Below, one piece after another: positions 33,385-41,161 of a stretch of DNA of 64,000 nt. The translations under genes and the position numbers were made by a program. The stretch comes from an uncultured Bacteroidales bacterium (GTDB lineage Bacteria > Bacteroidota > Bacteroidia > Bacteroidales > UBA1715). Location: positions 10,520-74,519 of the forward strand of contig CALAUG010000047.1 in the NCBI GenBank assembly GCA_937892155.1, read 5' to 3'. Numbering within the stretch: position 1 is the first letter of the stretch; each line of letters begins with the position of its first letter. Below the pieces are notes generated by a model. The model was not told where the DNA came from. It worked only from the letters and a program-made list of their open reading frames with translations, and did not search any database.

Positions 33385-34686
33385 ATGAAAAAAATTATCA
33401 AGTCCGTTGCTCTATTATTGAGCTTAAATATGTTCGTAACCATTGGATATTCCCAATCCGATATTCTTGTTCCAGGTGACTATATGAAATATAAAGAACT
33501 TTATGAAGAAGCACAAAAAGCAAAAAGTGAATGGGAAGTTGTAATAAAAAAAATTAACGAACAGACTATTGATTTAGGTCTTTCTGTGAGGTGGGCAACT
33601 TGCAATCTTGGGGCAAGTGCTTCTGAAAATGCAGGAAATTATTATGCGTGGGGAGATGTTTCAGCCAACGTTAGTCATGGTTCGTCTTATAGAGTTAGTA
33701 GTAATGCTTGTGAAAATGATGAAAAAACAGGTCTTGAAATATTAAAACTTGACTACGATGCTGCACATGAAGCATTAGGCAAGGGATTCCATATTCCGAC
33801 AGAAGCTGATTGGCAAGAACTTATGGAAAAATGTACATGGACATGGACTAAATTGAATAATGTTGAAGGCTACAAAGTGGTTGGGAAAAATGGGAATTCT
33901 ATTTTCATACCTGCATCGGGATACCATTTAGGGGATTATTTGTATAATAAAGGGAAAAAAGGGCATTATTGGACGTCTATGAAAAATGGAAGTTTCTCCA
34001 AGTGTTTCCTTATGAATTCAAGTAAAATGAAATTTGGAAGTGAATTACCTTACTTGTCCTTTTCTATAAGACCTGTAGTAGATGTTGAGACAATAATGTC
34101 CAAATATGAAAATATGAAAAAAATTGCCGAACAAATGAACCAATATATTCAAGACATTCATAACAGTTGGAAAAAGCCTTACGTAGATCTTGGTCTATCA
34201 GTAAAATGGGCTACATGTAATTTAGGGGCCACTAGCCCAGAAAAAACTGGGAATTACTATGCGTGGGGAGAAACGAAGCCAAAGAATACTTATAATTCAA
34301 GCACTTATTCGGGCGACTCAAAAGATGCTGCAAAAGTAAATCTTGGGGAACATTGGAGAATGCCAACAGAAGACGAGGTTAGTGAATTGTTTGCTAATTG
34401 TACTATTACATGGGCAACGGTTAATGGTGTAAATGGTTTCATAGTATATATAGATAATCTTGCAAGCTCGCAATTTGGGCAATCCATTTTTCTGCCAGAA
34501 TCAGGTGGAATGGTAGATAACGTAGTAGAAAAAGATGAAAATCTGACGCTCTTGTGGATCTCAAAACAAATTGATAATAAAAAAGCCAAATTAATTGTAT
34601 TTGAAGGGAGAAAATTTCCTAGGGGGAAGGTTGTGGCTGTTGACAAATTTTGCGGATTACCTATACGACCTGTGTATGTAGAATAA
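33385..34686 (+). CDS. Secreted protein with two FISUMP-like domains
   Basis: A 433-aa protein. Signal peptide KKIIKSVALLLSLNMFVTIG ends near YSQ. Residues 36-60 are a short coiled coil. Two related modules follow, each opening with DLGLSVRWATCNLGA (residue ~63) or DLGLSVKWATCNLGA (~267), GNYYAWG, and a later HIPTEADWQELMEKCTW or RMPTEDEVSELFANCTI. This is the pattern of the Fibrobacter succinogenes major paralogous (FISUMP) type domain, common and repeated in gut Bacteroidetes surface proteins. A second linker helix sits between them. The function is unknown. A terminator lies downstream. Confidence 0.8.
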   Translation: MKKIIKSVALLLSLNMFVTIGYSQSDILVPGDYMKYKELYEEAQKAKSEWEVVIKKINEQTIDLGLSVRWATCNLGASASENAGNYYAWGDVSANVSHGSSYRVSSNACENDEKTGLEILKLDYDAAHEALGKGFHIPTEADWQELMEKCTWTWTKLNNVEGYKVVGKNGNSIFIPASGYHLGDYLYNKGKKGHYWTSMKNGSFSKCFLMNSSKMKFGSELPYLSFSIRPVVDVETIMSKYENMKKIAEQMNQYIQDIHNSWKKPYVDLGLSVKWATCNLGATSPEKTGNYYAWGETKPKNTYNSSTYSGDSKDAAKVNLGEHWRMPTEDEVSELFANCTITWATVNGVNGFIVYIDNLASSQFGQSIFLPESGGMVDNVVEKDENLTLLWISKQIDNKKAKLIVFEGRKFPRGKVVAVDKFCGLPIRPVYVE

Positions 34687-34710
34687 GGAAATTCTATAAT
34701 TGTATAGTTT

Positions 34711-34742
34711 AAAAGAGAGAAATAGACTTCTCTCTTTTTTTG
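34711..34742 (+). terminator. Intrinsic terminator after the FISUMP gene
   Basis: AAAAGAGAGAA at 34711-34721 pairs with TTCTCTCTTTT at 34728-34738, followed by a T run. Confidence 0.8.
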
Positions 34743-35083
34743 TTTATTAGAATTCTTAGTTTCTTGGACCTAAAGCTAAATCAGAAAATATTCAGATTCA
34801 GGCGATATAGTTGGTGACAAATTTATCGTTTCCGTAACCAGAGAGCAAAAAATATCATCCCATACCTATGTAATGAACTGAAATCGTTGTATTTGTAAAT
34901 CATAATGCAATGATTTGTTATATTTTTTAAAATATAAAACAAATTTCAATAATTAGAATTATTTAAATTGTTAAAAAATGGGAAGTTAACATACGTGACA
35001 CTATGCTACTATAAGTCGGTTCCTGATGGTGAGAATTTTCGACATGAAAAATCATGAAAGTTGAATAAATCCTAAGAAAAACG
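34743..35083. other. Gene-free stretch between the accessory island and tadA
   Basis: About 340 AT-rich bases with no convincing reading frame, RNA or repeat. A short open frame near 34795-34880 has no recognisable motif. Together with the preceding terminator it marks the end of the accessory island. Confidence 0.5.
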
Positions 35084-35091
35084 TAATTTTG
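35084..35091 (+). promoter_or_regulatory. -7 promoter element of tadA
   Basis: TAATTTTG (TAnnTTTG), 20 bases before the tadA ATG. Confidence 0.5.
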
Positions 35092-35111
35092 CATAAATTA
35101 TCCATAACGAT

Positions 35112-35555
35112 ATGGCAGAAAAGAAAACCGACGAATATTATATGGAACAGGCTCTCGTACAGGCAAAACTTGCTTACGAGAAAGACGAAGTTCCTATTGG
35201 CTGTGTGATTGTTTGCGAAGGACAAATAATTGCCCGCGCGCATAATTTGTCCGAAACTTTGAACGATCCGACTGCTCATGCCGAAATGCAGGCATTTACC
35301 ATTGCCACAGATTATTTAGGCGGAAAAAATCTTCAAAAATGCACGCTATACGTAACCGTTGAACCTTGTGCAATGTGTTGTGGTGCTTCGTATTGGGAAC
35401 AACTTGGAAAAATCGTGTATGGCGCATCTGACGTTAAGCGTGGTGTTTCGGAACTGCACGACAAAATTCTTCATCCCAAAACCGTAGTTGTTGGCGGAGT
35501 CCTTAAAGAAAAATGCGAAGCATTGATGCAGGAATTCTTTAAAGGGAAAAGATAG
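35112..35555 (+). CDS. tadA: tRNA-specific adenosine deaminase TadA
   Basis: A 147-aa zinc-dependent deaminase that converts adenosine 34 of tRNA-Arg(ACG) to inosine. It shows the substrate-side VPIGCVIV and HNLSETLNDPTAHAEMQAF, with the zinc His and catalytic Glu in HAE, and the zinc-binding PCAMCCG. Length is typical for TadA rather than for the longer guanine or cytidine deaminases. Confidence 0.92.
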   Translation: MAEKKTDEYYMEQALVQAKLAYEKDEVPIGCVIVCEGQIIARAHNLSETLNDPTAHAEMQAFTIATDYLGGKNLQKCTLYVTVEPCAMCCGASYWEQLGKIVYGASDVKRGVSELHDKILHPKTVVVGGVLKEKCEALMQEFFKGKR

Positions 35556-35618
35556 AATGATTAGGGTATAGATGTAACTGTCGTTGATTCTTATAATTTC
35601 GAATTCATAGTTCGTAAA

Positions 35619-36239
35619 TTATATTTCCAGTTCACCAGCGCCTTGTCTCACAATTTCCACACTGTCATTTGAGCAATCCACAACCGTAGATGGCACATTC
35701 TTCCCAAATCCGCCGTCAATAACAGCATCGACAAGATTGTCAAACTCTTCTTTAATAACTTCTGGGTCTGTTAAATATTCAAGTATTTCATCCTTGCTTT
35801 TTACCGAAGAGGTTAAAATTGGATTGCCAAGTTCCTTTACAATGGCCCGGCAGATGTTATTGTCGGGAATACGGATTCCGACTGTTTTTTTCTTGCTCTT
35901 AAATAATTTTGGTACGTTTGAATTTGCATTCAAAATAAATGTGAATGGGCCGGGAAGGTTATGCTTCATCACTTTGAATACCTGATTGCTGGTAACTTTC
36001 GTAAATTCCGACAGATTACTTAAATCGTAGCAGATGAATGAAAAATTTGCTTTTTCTAATTTGATGCCTTTAATCCGTGCAACACGTTCCACCGCTTTTT
36101 GATTGGTAATGTCGCATCCGAATCCGTACACTGTGTCTGTGGGATAGATTATAACACCGCCATCACGTAAAATATCTACAATTTGCTTGATTTGACGTTC
36201 GTTGGGATTTTCGTTGTAGAGCTTGAAGTACGTCGCCAT
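35619..36239 (-). CDS. L-threonylcarbamoyladenylate synthase (Sua5/YciO/TsaC family)
   Basis: A 206-aa protein from ATG 36239; an upstream in-frame ATG at 36278 would run into the SRP RNA gene. The YrdC-like fold is clear: GGVIIYPTDTVYGFGCDI, KRxxx-type loop RIKGIKLEKANFSFICYDLS (in part), LPGPFTFILNA and VGIRIPD. The family makes threonylcarbamoyl-AMP from threonine, bicarbonate and ATP for the t6A37 tRNA modification. The length without a Sua5 domain and the FICYDLS segment are closer to YciO than to TsaC, so activity is probable but not certain. The SRP RNA gene is directly upstream on the same strand. Confidence 0.88.
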   Translation of the reverse strand: MATYFKLYNENPNERQIKQIVDILRDGGVIIYPTDTVYGFGCDITNQKAVERVARIKGIKLEKANFSFICYDLSNLSEFTKVTSNQVFKVMKHNLPGPFTFILNANSNVPKLFKSKKKTVGIRIPDNNICRAIVKELGNPILTSSVKSKDEILEYLTDPEVIKEEFDNLVDAVIDGGFGKNVPSTVVDCSNDSVEIVRQGAGELEI

Positions 36240-36249
36240 AGTGTTACAT

Positions 36250-36354
36250 AAAAAAGGAGTAAGCGACTTGTATCGCACCGCTACAACCGCCTACCCTTGC
36301 TTCCTTCCGGATCTGGGGGGGTTCAGCAGGAGCTGGTCGTACAAGACTTACCCC
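36250..36354 (-). ncRNA. ffs: Small bacterial signal recognition particle RNA (4.5S type)
   Basis: On the minus strand from 36354 the transcript begins GGGGTAAGTCTTGTA. Its 5' arm pairs with TACAAGTCGCTTAC at the 3' end. The apical domain holds the hallmark GGAAGGAAGCAAGGGTA preceded by CTGAACCCCCCCAG, the Ffh-binding loop with the GGAA tetraloop-type cap. A run of six Ts (36250-36255) ends it. It guides ribosomes making membrane proteins to the translocon with Ffh and FtsY. Confidence 0.93.
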
Positions 36355-36357
36355 ATG

Positions 36358-36365
36358 CAAAAATA
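36358..36365 (-). promoter_or_regulatory. -7 promoter element of the SRP RNA gene
   Basis: The minus strand reads TATTTTTG. The RNA 5' end at about 36354 lies a few bases below, as expected for this sigma factor. It supports the RNA boundary. Confidence 0.65.
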
Positions 36366-36436
36366 GTGTTTTTTTGAATGTAAACGATGTTTTGCAATAA
36401 GAAATTGCTAATTAAAGAGGTTCGTTCCTCTAATCT

Positions 36437-37030
36437 CTATCTTCTTATTTGCCCTTTCTTCTTGTTATTCACGTTCTGACTTGGTTTGTTTTGGGTCGAG
36501 GTGGAAGTTGTCGTCTTTGTCGTTGTCGTTTTGGCAGGTGCTTTCACTTCTTCCTGTTCCTTAGCCATAAACGTTTGTCTCCGTATGGTACTTTCATCCG
36601 ATTCAAATGCGTCAACCTGTGAATCTTCTATTGCCAAACTTCCCAACGATGAGTTTTCTATAAGAAAGTCTTCTATCTTACAATTTCGAATAATCATATC
36701 GGAAATAGTGGCATTTGTCAACGTAAGGTATTTGCAGATAACATTTTCAATGAGTACGTTCGTGATAACGGTCTGTTCTATTGTGATATCGGTCGCGCTT
36801 ACATTTTGTACCGATGATTCAACTGTTACAACATTGGCAATCAACACGTTGTCTGGTCCGTATTTCCCAGCAATCGAGTCAGCAACACGCTCGGCGTATG
36901 TCTTTCTTGGTGGCTGACTTTCCTTTGTCGTTTTTGAAGTTGCATATTTGGAACTTGGAGTAGGGCGTGACTGTGCTTCAACTTGAATGACTGCACACGC
37001 ACAAAGAAGTATTAGTAGAAGTTTTTTCAT
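36437..37030 (-). CDS. Exported hypothetical protein with beta-helix-like repeats
   Basis: A 197-aa protein from ATG 37030 (earlier ATG 37078 precedes the promoter and is disfavoured). The signal peptide is KKLLLILLCACAVIQVEAQ. Residues about 60-145 show loosely repeated strands (ITIEQTVITNVLIENVICKY, LTNATISDMIIRNCKIEDF, LIENSSLGSLAIEDSQVDAF), resembling a small right-handed beta-helix of pentapeptide type. The C-terminus is a Lys/Thr/Gln-rich low-complexity tail. No known function; it is probably surface- or periplasm-located. Confidence 0.7.
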   Translation of the reverse strand: MKKLLLILLCACAVIQVEAQSRPTPSSKYATSKTTKESQPPRKTYAERVADSIAGKYGPDNVLIANVVTVESSVQNVSATDITIEQTVITNVLIENVICKYLTLTNATISDMIIRNCKIEDFLIENSSLGSLAIEDSQVDAFESDESTIRRQTFMAKEQEEVKAPAKTTTTKTTTSTSTQNKPSQNVNNKKKGQIRR

Positions 37031-37051
37031 ATTTTTTCTATTTTGCAAAAA

Positions 37052-37059
37052 CAAAGGTA
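37052..37059 (-). promoter_or_regulatory. -7 promoter element of the beta-helix-like gene
   Basis: The minus strand reads TACCTTTG, 21 bases before ATG 37030. Confidence 0.55.
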
Positions 37060-37127
37060 CGTTTTTTACTGTTTGCAAAACACCGATTCAATAAAAATAA
37101 TAACTTGCATTATTATTTTTTAAGATT

Positions 37128-37967
37128 ATGAACGAGAAGAAAATACTTACAATTCAGGATATTTCGTGTGTCGGACAATGCTCATTGACGGTTGCTTTGC
37201 CCGTAATTTCGGCGATGGGAATTGAAACTGCAATTTTGCCATCTGCAATTTTGTCAACTCACACTGGCGGCTTTCAGGGTTACACGTTTCGTGATTTAAC
37301 CGATGATATTCCAGCAATAAAGGAACACTGGAAAAAAGAAAATATCAAATTTGATGCTTTCTACACAGGTTACGTTGGCAGTGTAAAACAGTTGGAATAT
37401 ATTGCCGATATAATGGACGAACTTCGCAAGCCTGACAGCATTATTGTCATTGATCCTGTGATGGGCGACAAAGGAAAATTGTATCCCGGTTTTGAACCAA
37501 GTTTTGCAAAGGAAATGGCAAAAATGTGTAAAAAAGCTGATGTTATTGTCCCAAACCTTACAGAAGCTGCATTTATGCTTGATGAAGAGTATATAGAAAC
37601 AAATCACACCAAGGAATATATAGAACGTATTTTGAAAAAATTATTGGCTCTTGGCTGTAAAAATGCGTTGTTGACAGGTGTAAGTCTTGAACCTGGCAAA
37701 TTGGGTATTGCATCAATAAATGGTTCTACTGGTAAAATTTCATATTATTTCCGTGATTTGATTAATGGTATGTTCCATGGTACTGGTGACGTGTTCGCAA
37801 GTAGTTTCGCAGGTGCAATGATACTCGGAAAAACTGTTGAAGAAGCTGGTAAAATTGCCGTTGACTTTACGGTTGACGCTATTGCTAAGACTATCAACGA
37901 CAAAAGCCACTGGTATGGCGTTAAGTTCGAATTGGCATTGCCTGGCTTAATAGACAGCATACGCTAA
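37128..37967 (+). CDS. pdxY: Pyridoxamine/pyridoxal kinase (PdxY-like, ribokinase fold)
   Basis: A 279-aa kinase that phosphorylates B6 vitamers with ATP. It opens ILTIQDISCVGQCSLTVALP, the typical start of pyridoxamine kinases, and has STHTGGFQGY, FYTGYVGS, VIDPVMGDKGKLY, the PNLTEA motif and the anion-hole/catalytic GTGDVFASSFAG (catalytic Asp) near residue 222. Length fits the family. It stands alone between the beta-helix-like gene (divergent) and the phosphatase gene. Confidence 0.9.
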   Translation: MNEKKILTIQDISCVGQCSLTVALPVISAMGIETAILPSAILSTHTGGFQGYTFRDLTDDIPAIKEHWKKENIKFDAFYTGYVGSVKQLEYIADIMDELRKPDSIIVIDPVMGDKGKLYPGFEPSFAKEMAKMCKKADVIVPNLTEAAFMLDEEYIETNHTKEYIERILKKLLALGCKNALLTGVSLEPGKLGIASINGSTGKISYYFRDLINGMFHGTGDVFASSFAGAMILGKTVEEAGKIAVDFTVDAIAKTINDKSHWYGVKFELALPGLIDSIR

Positions 37968-38085
37968 TAGCCTGTTGTATTCTGAATAAATTTAGTTTGC
38001 AAGCCTAACCTCGATTGGGGTTGGCTCTGGTGTGTTGTGTATATAGAAATCTTATAGCGAATTATTACGCTTTGTGAATATTTTA

Positions 38086-38093
38086 TACCTTTG
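38086..38093 (+). promoter_or_regulatory. -7 promoter element of the alkaline phosphatase gene
   Basis: TACCTTTG, 20 bases before the ATG at 38114. Confidence 0.55.
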
Positions 38094-38113
38094 TCCACTA
38101 ATTATTTACAAAA

Positions 38114-41100
38114 ATGAAACGATATCTTTTTCTTGTCATTTGTTTATGTTTGACGTATGTCGGTTTTGCCCAACCTAAAAACATTATTTTGGTAATGGCC
38201 GATGGCGTGGGGTTCAACCATGCTCAAATCATACAGAACAATAAAAGTTGCCCGTTGTATAATTTTGACGTGAATTATGCCGTGGCAAATTATCCAAGTT
38301 ATTGGAACACACTCGATAAAGAAAAGGATATACAATATTTCCGTGGCGACTATCACGTGAGTCGTGTGTGGAATGAATTTGATTATGCCGATTCGTTACC
38401 AATCGACCCTATAACTGCGGGTTCGGCTCTCGCCACTGGTGTTAAAACCGCCTACGAAGCCGTGAGTTACGATATGGACGGCACTGAACTCGAAACTATT
38501 ATTGAACGTGCCATTGCAAAAGGTAAGGCAACCGCATTGCTTACCGACGGCGACTTGTTCGGCAACAATGCAATCTTCCCGTTTGTGTGCCATTCTCCCG
38601 TGGCCGACGATGACTACGATTATGAAGATCTATTCTTTTCTATGGCGAACAACTCGCAGGTAAATCTTGTGGCTGGTAGCGGAGTATTTGGCTTGGAAAA
38701 TCCTAAGTGGAACTATGTTGATAACATTGAGAATTTCCCTGACGACCTTTCAAAACAGGTGTTGTTCTCAACCGAAAACTATACTTTGACCGACGAACTC
38801 ATAAATTCTTCTCTTGATCTTCTTAATCAAAACAACAATGGATTTGTGGCTGTGGCCGAATTCTCCGAAGTTGTTTCGCAATTTGACAGCAAGAACTTTG
38901 AACCAACTGCTACGGCTTTGGACAATATTTCCCGACGCATAGAGACAATCTACAATTGGGTGGAACAAAATAGTTCATGGAATGAAACGCTTATGATTGT
39001 CGTTGGTTCCTACGAAATTGGATATTTAGCCAGTCAGTCGTTCGACAAAACGAAACCAATCACACACTATTTGTCGCAGTCGCCAACCGATATGCAGTAT
39101 TACAGCGAGTATCCTACCAACTTGCTTACACCAATGTTTGCAAAAGGAAAAGGCAGCGAATTGTTCCATAATTACATCGACGAAACCGACTTTTTGTTGG
39201 GAAGCTACATAAGCAATAGCGAGATTGCGCAAGTAATTTTCCGTTGCATGCCTAACGAGGTAAAACAACCAAAGAACATTATTTTCATGGTGAACGATGG
39301 CTGTGGCATCAGTCCAATAAAGGCTGCTGATTATTATACCGGTACAATCGCATCGTACGAAAACTTTCCTGTTCAATTGTGGAATTGCACCCATGCGTCG
39401 GCAACATCGGCGGGAATTGAAAATTTATCGGTATGGAATAATACCTATGAGTCACGTCTTGCTTGGACTGGGAAAGATTATTTATGGAAGCGCAATAATG
39501 CGACTTGTTCCGGTGCTTCGGGAACGGCTATGGCAACAGGTAAGAAGACATATTATTATTCATTAGGTGTAGATTTAGAAAAAAGTGCGCTCAAATCAAT
39601 TGCTCGTTATGCTAAAGAAATTGGCAAATCTGCTGGTGTTGCTACAAATGCGCCATACTACGATGCTACTCCGGGGGCATTCTTTACGAACAATGTTTTC
39701 CGTGAAAATTATAACGATTTGTCGCGTCAAGTGATTATTGAATCAAATGCCGACGTGGTAATTGGTTGCAGCCATCCCGAATATGATAATGATGGACAAT
39801 TGAAGTCAGCCCCTGATTATACAAAAATTGGTGGTAAAGAAATGCTTGACGGCCTTCGTGCTGGTGCAACTGAATATCAGATTGCTTCAAATTCAGGATG
39901 GAAAACGGTGCAAGATGTTGATGGCGATGGCGAACCCGATCCGTGGACATTTGTCGAAGATAGTGCCAACCTTGTGAAATATATGGAAGGCGAAACACCT
40001 AAACGTTTGTTCGCTATGATTCCAGTGGAGGGTTCAATGCAATTTTATCGTGATGGAATCAGTGTGAATGAAGTTCATTTTGACGATTGGAATCCTAAAA
40101 TGCCACGGCTTTGGCAAATTGCAAAAACAGCAATTAATTGCCTTGATGACAATGAAAACGGTTTTTTCCTTATGATAGAAGGCGATATGGTTGACAATTC
40201 TGGACATAAAAATTATCCAGGACGACAAATAGAGGAACAAATGGAATTTAACCGTACTGTTGATACTGTTATTTCGTGGATAGAACGTAATAGTAGCTGG
40301 GATGAAACATTATTAATAGTCACTGCCGATCACGAAACTGGTTTTATTGCTGATCCTTATTTGAAGGAAGATTCTATTATGCTGAATCATTGGCAAATTA
40401 TTGATAATGGCGTTGGAAATATGCCGGGACTTGCGTTCTATGCTGTAGATCACTCCAACCAGCTTGTCCCTTTATTTGCAAAAGGTGTGGGTGCGGAAGT
40501 TCTTGGAATGTACGCTGATGAGTGGGATTATGTACATGGCAAATATTTGAATAATTCCGAAGTCGGTCAGTGTATGTTCCAGTTATGGAATGGTCAGGCT
40601 TGTTCAGTAGTAAATGAAGCACCAAAACAAAACTTCTTCGATACAATAGTTGTAAAACAATTACATCCTTTGGAATTTGCTATACCTACTGATTTCTTTG
40701 TTGATGCGGAAGATGCACCTATAATCAAAATGCAGTCAAAACCAAGTTGGATTAGTTATGATAAGGAAAATTTAGTTTTGTCGGGTACGGCTCCAAAGAA
40801 AGTCGGTATTAATTATGTGAATTTTGAAATTGTTGATGGACAAACAACAGGGGCAGCCATAGTACAGAATGTACAGATTAAAATATTGGTAGTAAAAGAT
40901 GAGGAACCTCAAGCTGCTGAAAAAATCGCAAAAGGAGAGGTTGTTGTTTATCCAAATCCAGTCGTAACTCAAATTACGGTTAAGACTGAATCAACACAAG
41001 GAACAATAGTTCTACGTACCATTGATGGACGTATCGTGAAAGAATTGTCAATTAATGGAAATAGTACGGAAATTCCTGTCAATGGTCTTCCTGCAGGAGA

Positions 41101-41161
41101 ATATGTGATTCAAATCAACGATAATACAAATGTTACAACGAAAAATATTATCGTTCGCTAG
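38114..41161 (+). CDS. T9SS-secreted tandem alkaline phosphatase, first domain inactive
   Basis: A 1,015-aa protein with signal peptide RYLFLVICLCLTYVGFAQ. It holds two alkaline phosphatase domains. The first (~20-385) starts IILVMADGVG but has DPITAGSALATG (P99 in place of the nucleophile Ser) and VGSYEIG (S299-Y300 in place of the Asp-His metal ligands). The second (~390-835) keeps S466 in CSGASGTAMATG, EGDMVDNSGH and TADHETG (D739, H740). An Ig-like stretch follows. The last ~80 residues (VVYPNPVVTQITVKT ... GEYVIQI) are a T9SS type A sorting domain. It overlaps the next gene by 32 bases. It probably releases phosphate outside the cell. Confidence 0.92.
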   Translation: MKRYLFLVICLCLTYVGFAQPKNIILVMADGVGFNHAQIIQNNKSCPLYNFDVNYAVANYPSYWNTLDKEKDIQYFRGDYHVSRVWNEFDYADSLPIDPITAGSALATGVKTAYEAVSYDMDGTELETIIERAIAKGKATALLTDGDLFGNNAIFPFVCHSPVADDDYDYEDLFFSMANNSQVNLVAGSGVFGLENPKWNYVDNIENFPDDLSKQVLFSTENYTLTDELINSSLDLLNQNNNGFVAVAEFSEVVSQFDSKNFEPTATALDNISRRIETIYNWVEQNSSWNETLMIVVGSYEIGYLASQSFDKTKPITHYLSQSPTDMQYYSEYPTNLLTPMFAKGKGSELFHNYIDETDFLLGSYISNSEIAQVIFRCMPNEVKQPKNIIFMVNDGCGISPIKAADYYTGTIASYENFPVQLWNCTHASATSAGIENLSVWNNTYESRLAWTGKDYLWKRNNATCSGASGTAMATGKKTYYYSLGVDLEKSALKSIARYAKEIGKSAGVATNAPYYDATPGAFFTNNVFRENYNDLSRQVIIESNADVVIGCSHPEYDNDGQLKSAPDYTKIGGKEMLDGLRAGATEYQIASNSGWKTVQDVDGDGEPDPWTFVEDSANLVKYMEGETPKRLFAMIPVEGSMQFYRDGISVNEVHFDDWNPKMPRLWQIAKTAINCLDDNENGFFLMIEGDMVDNSGHKNYPGRQIEEQMEFNRTVDTVISWIERNSSWDETLLIVTADHETGFIADPYLKEDSIMLNHWQIIDNGVGNMPGLAFYAVDHSNQLVPLFAKGVGAEVLGMYADEWDYVHGKYLNNSEVGQCMFQLWNGQACSVVNEAPKQNFFDTIVVKQLHPLEFAIPTDFFVDAEDAPIIKMQSKPSWISYDKENLVLSGTAPKKVGINYVNFEIVDGQTTGAAIVQNVQIKILVVKDEEPQAAEKIAKGEVVVYPNPVVTQITVKTESTQGTIVLRTIDGRIVKELSINGNSTEIPVNGLPAGEYVIQINDNTNVTTKNIIVR

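Noticed and set aside
34795..34880. Short open frame before tadA as a possible gene remnant
   Set aside because: No start codon, no recognisable motif and no homology signal I can see. It is left as empty sequence.
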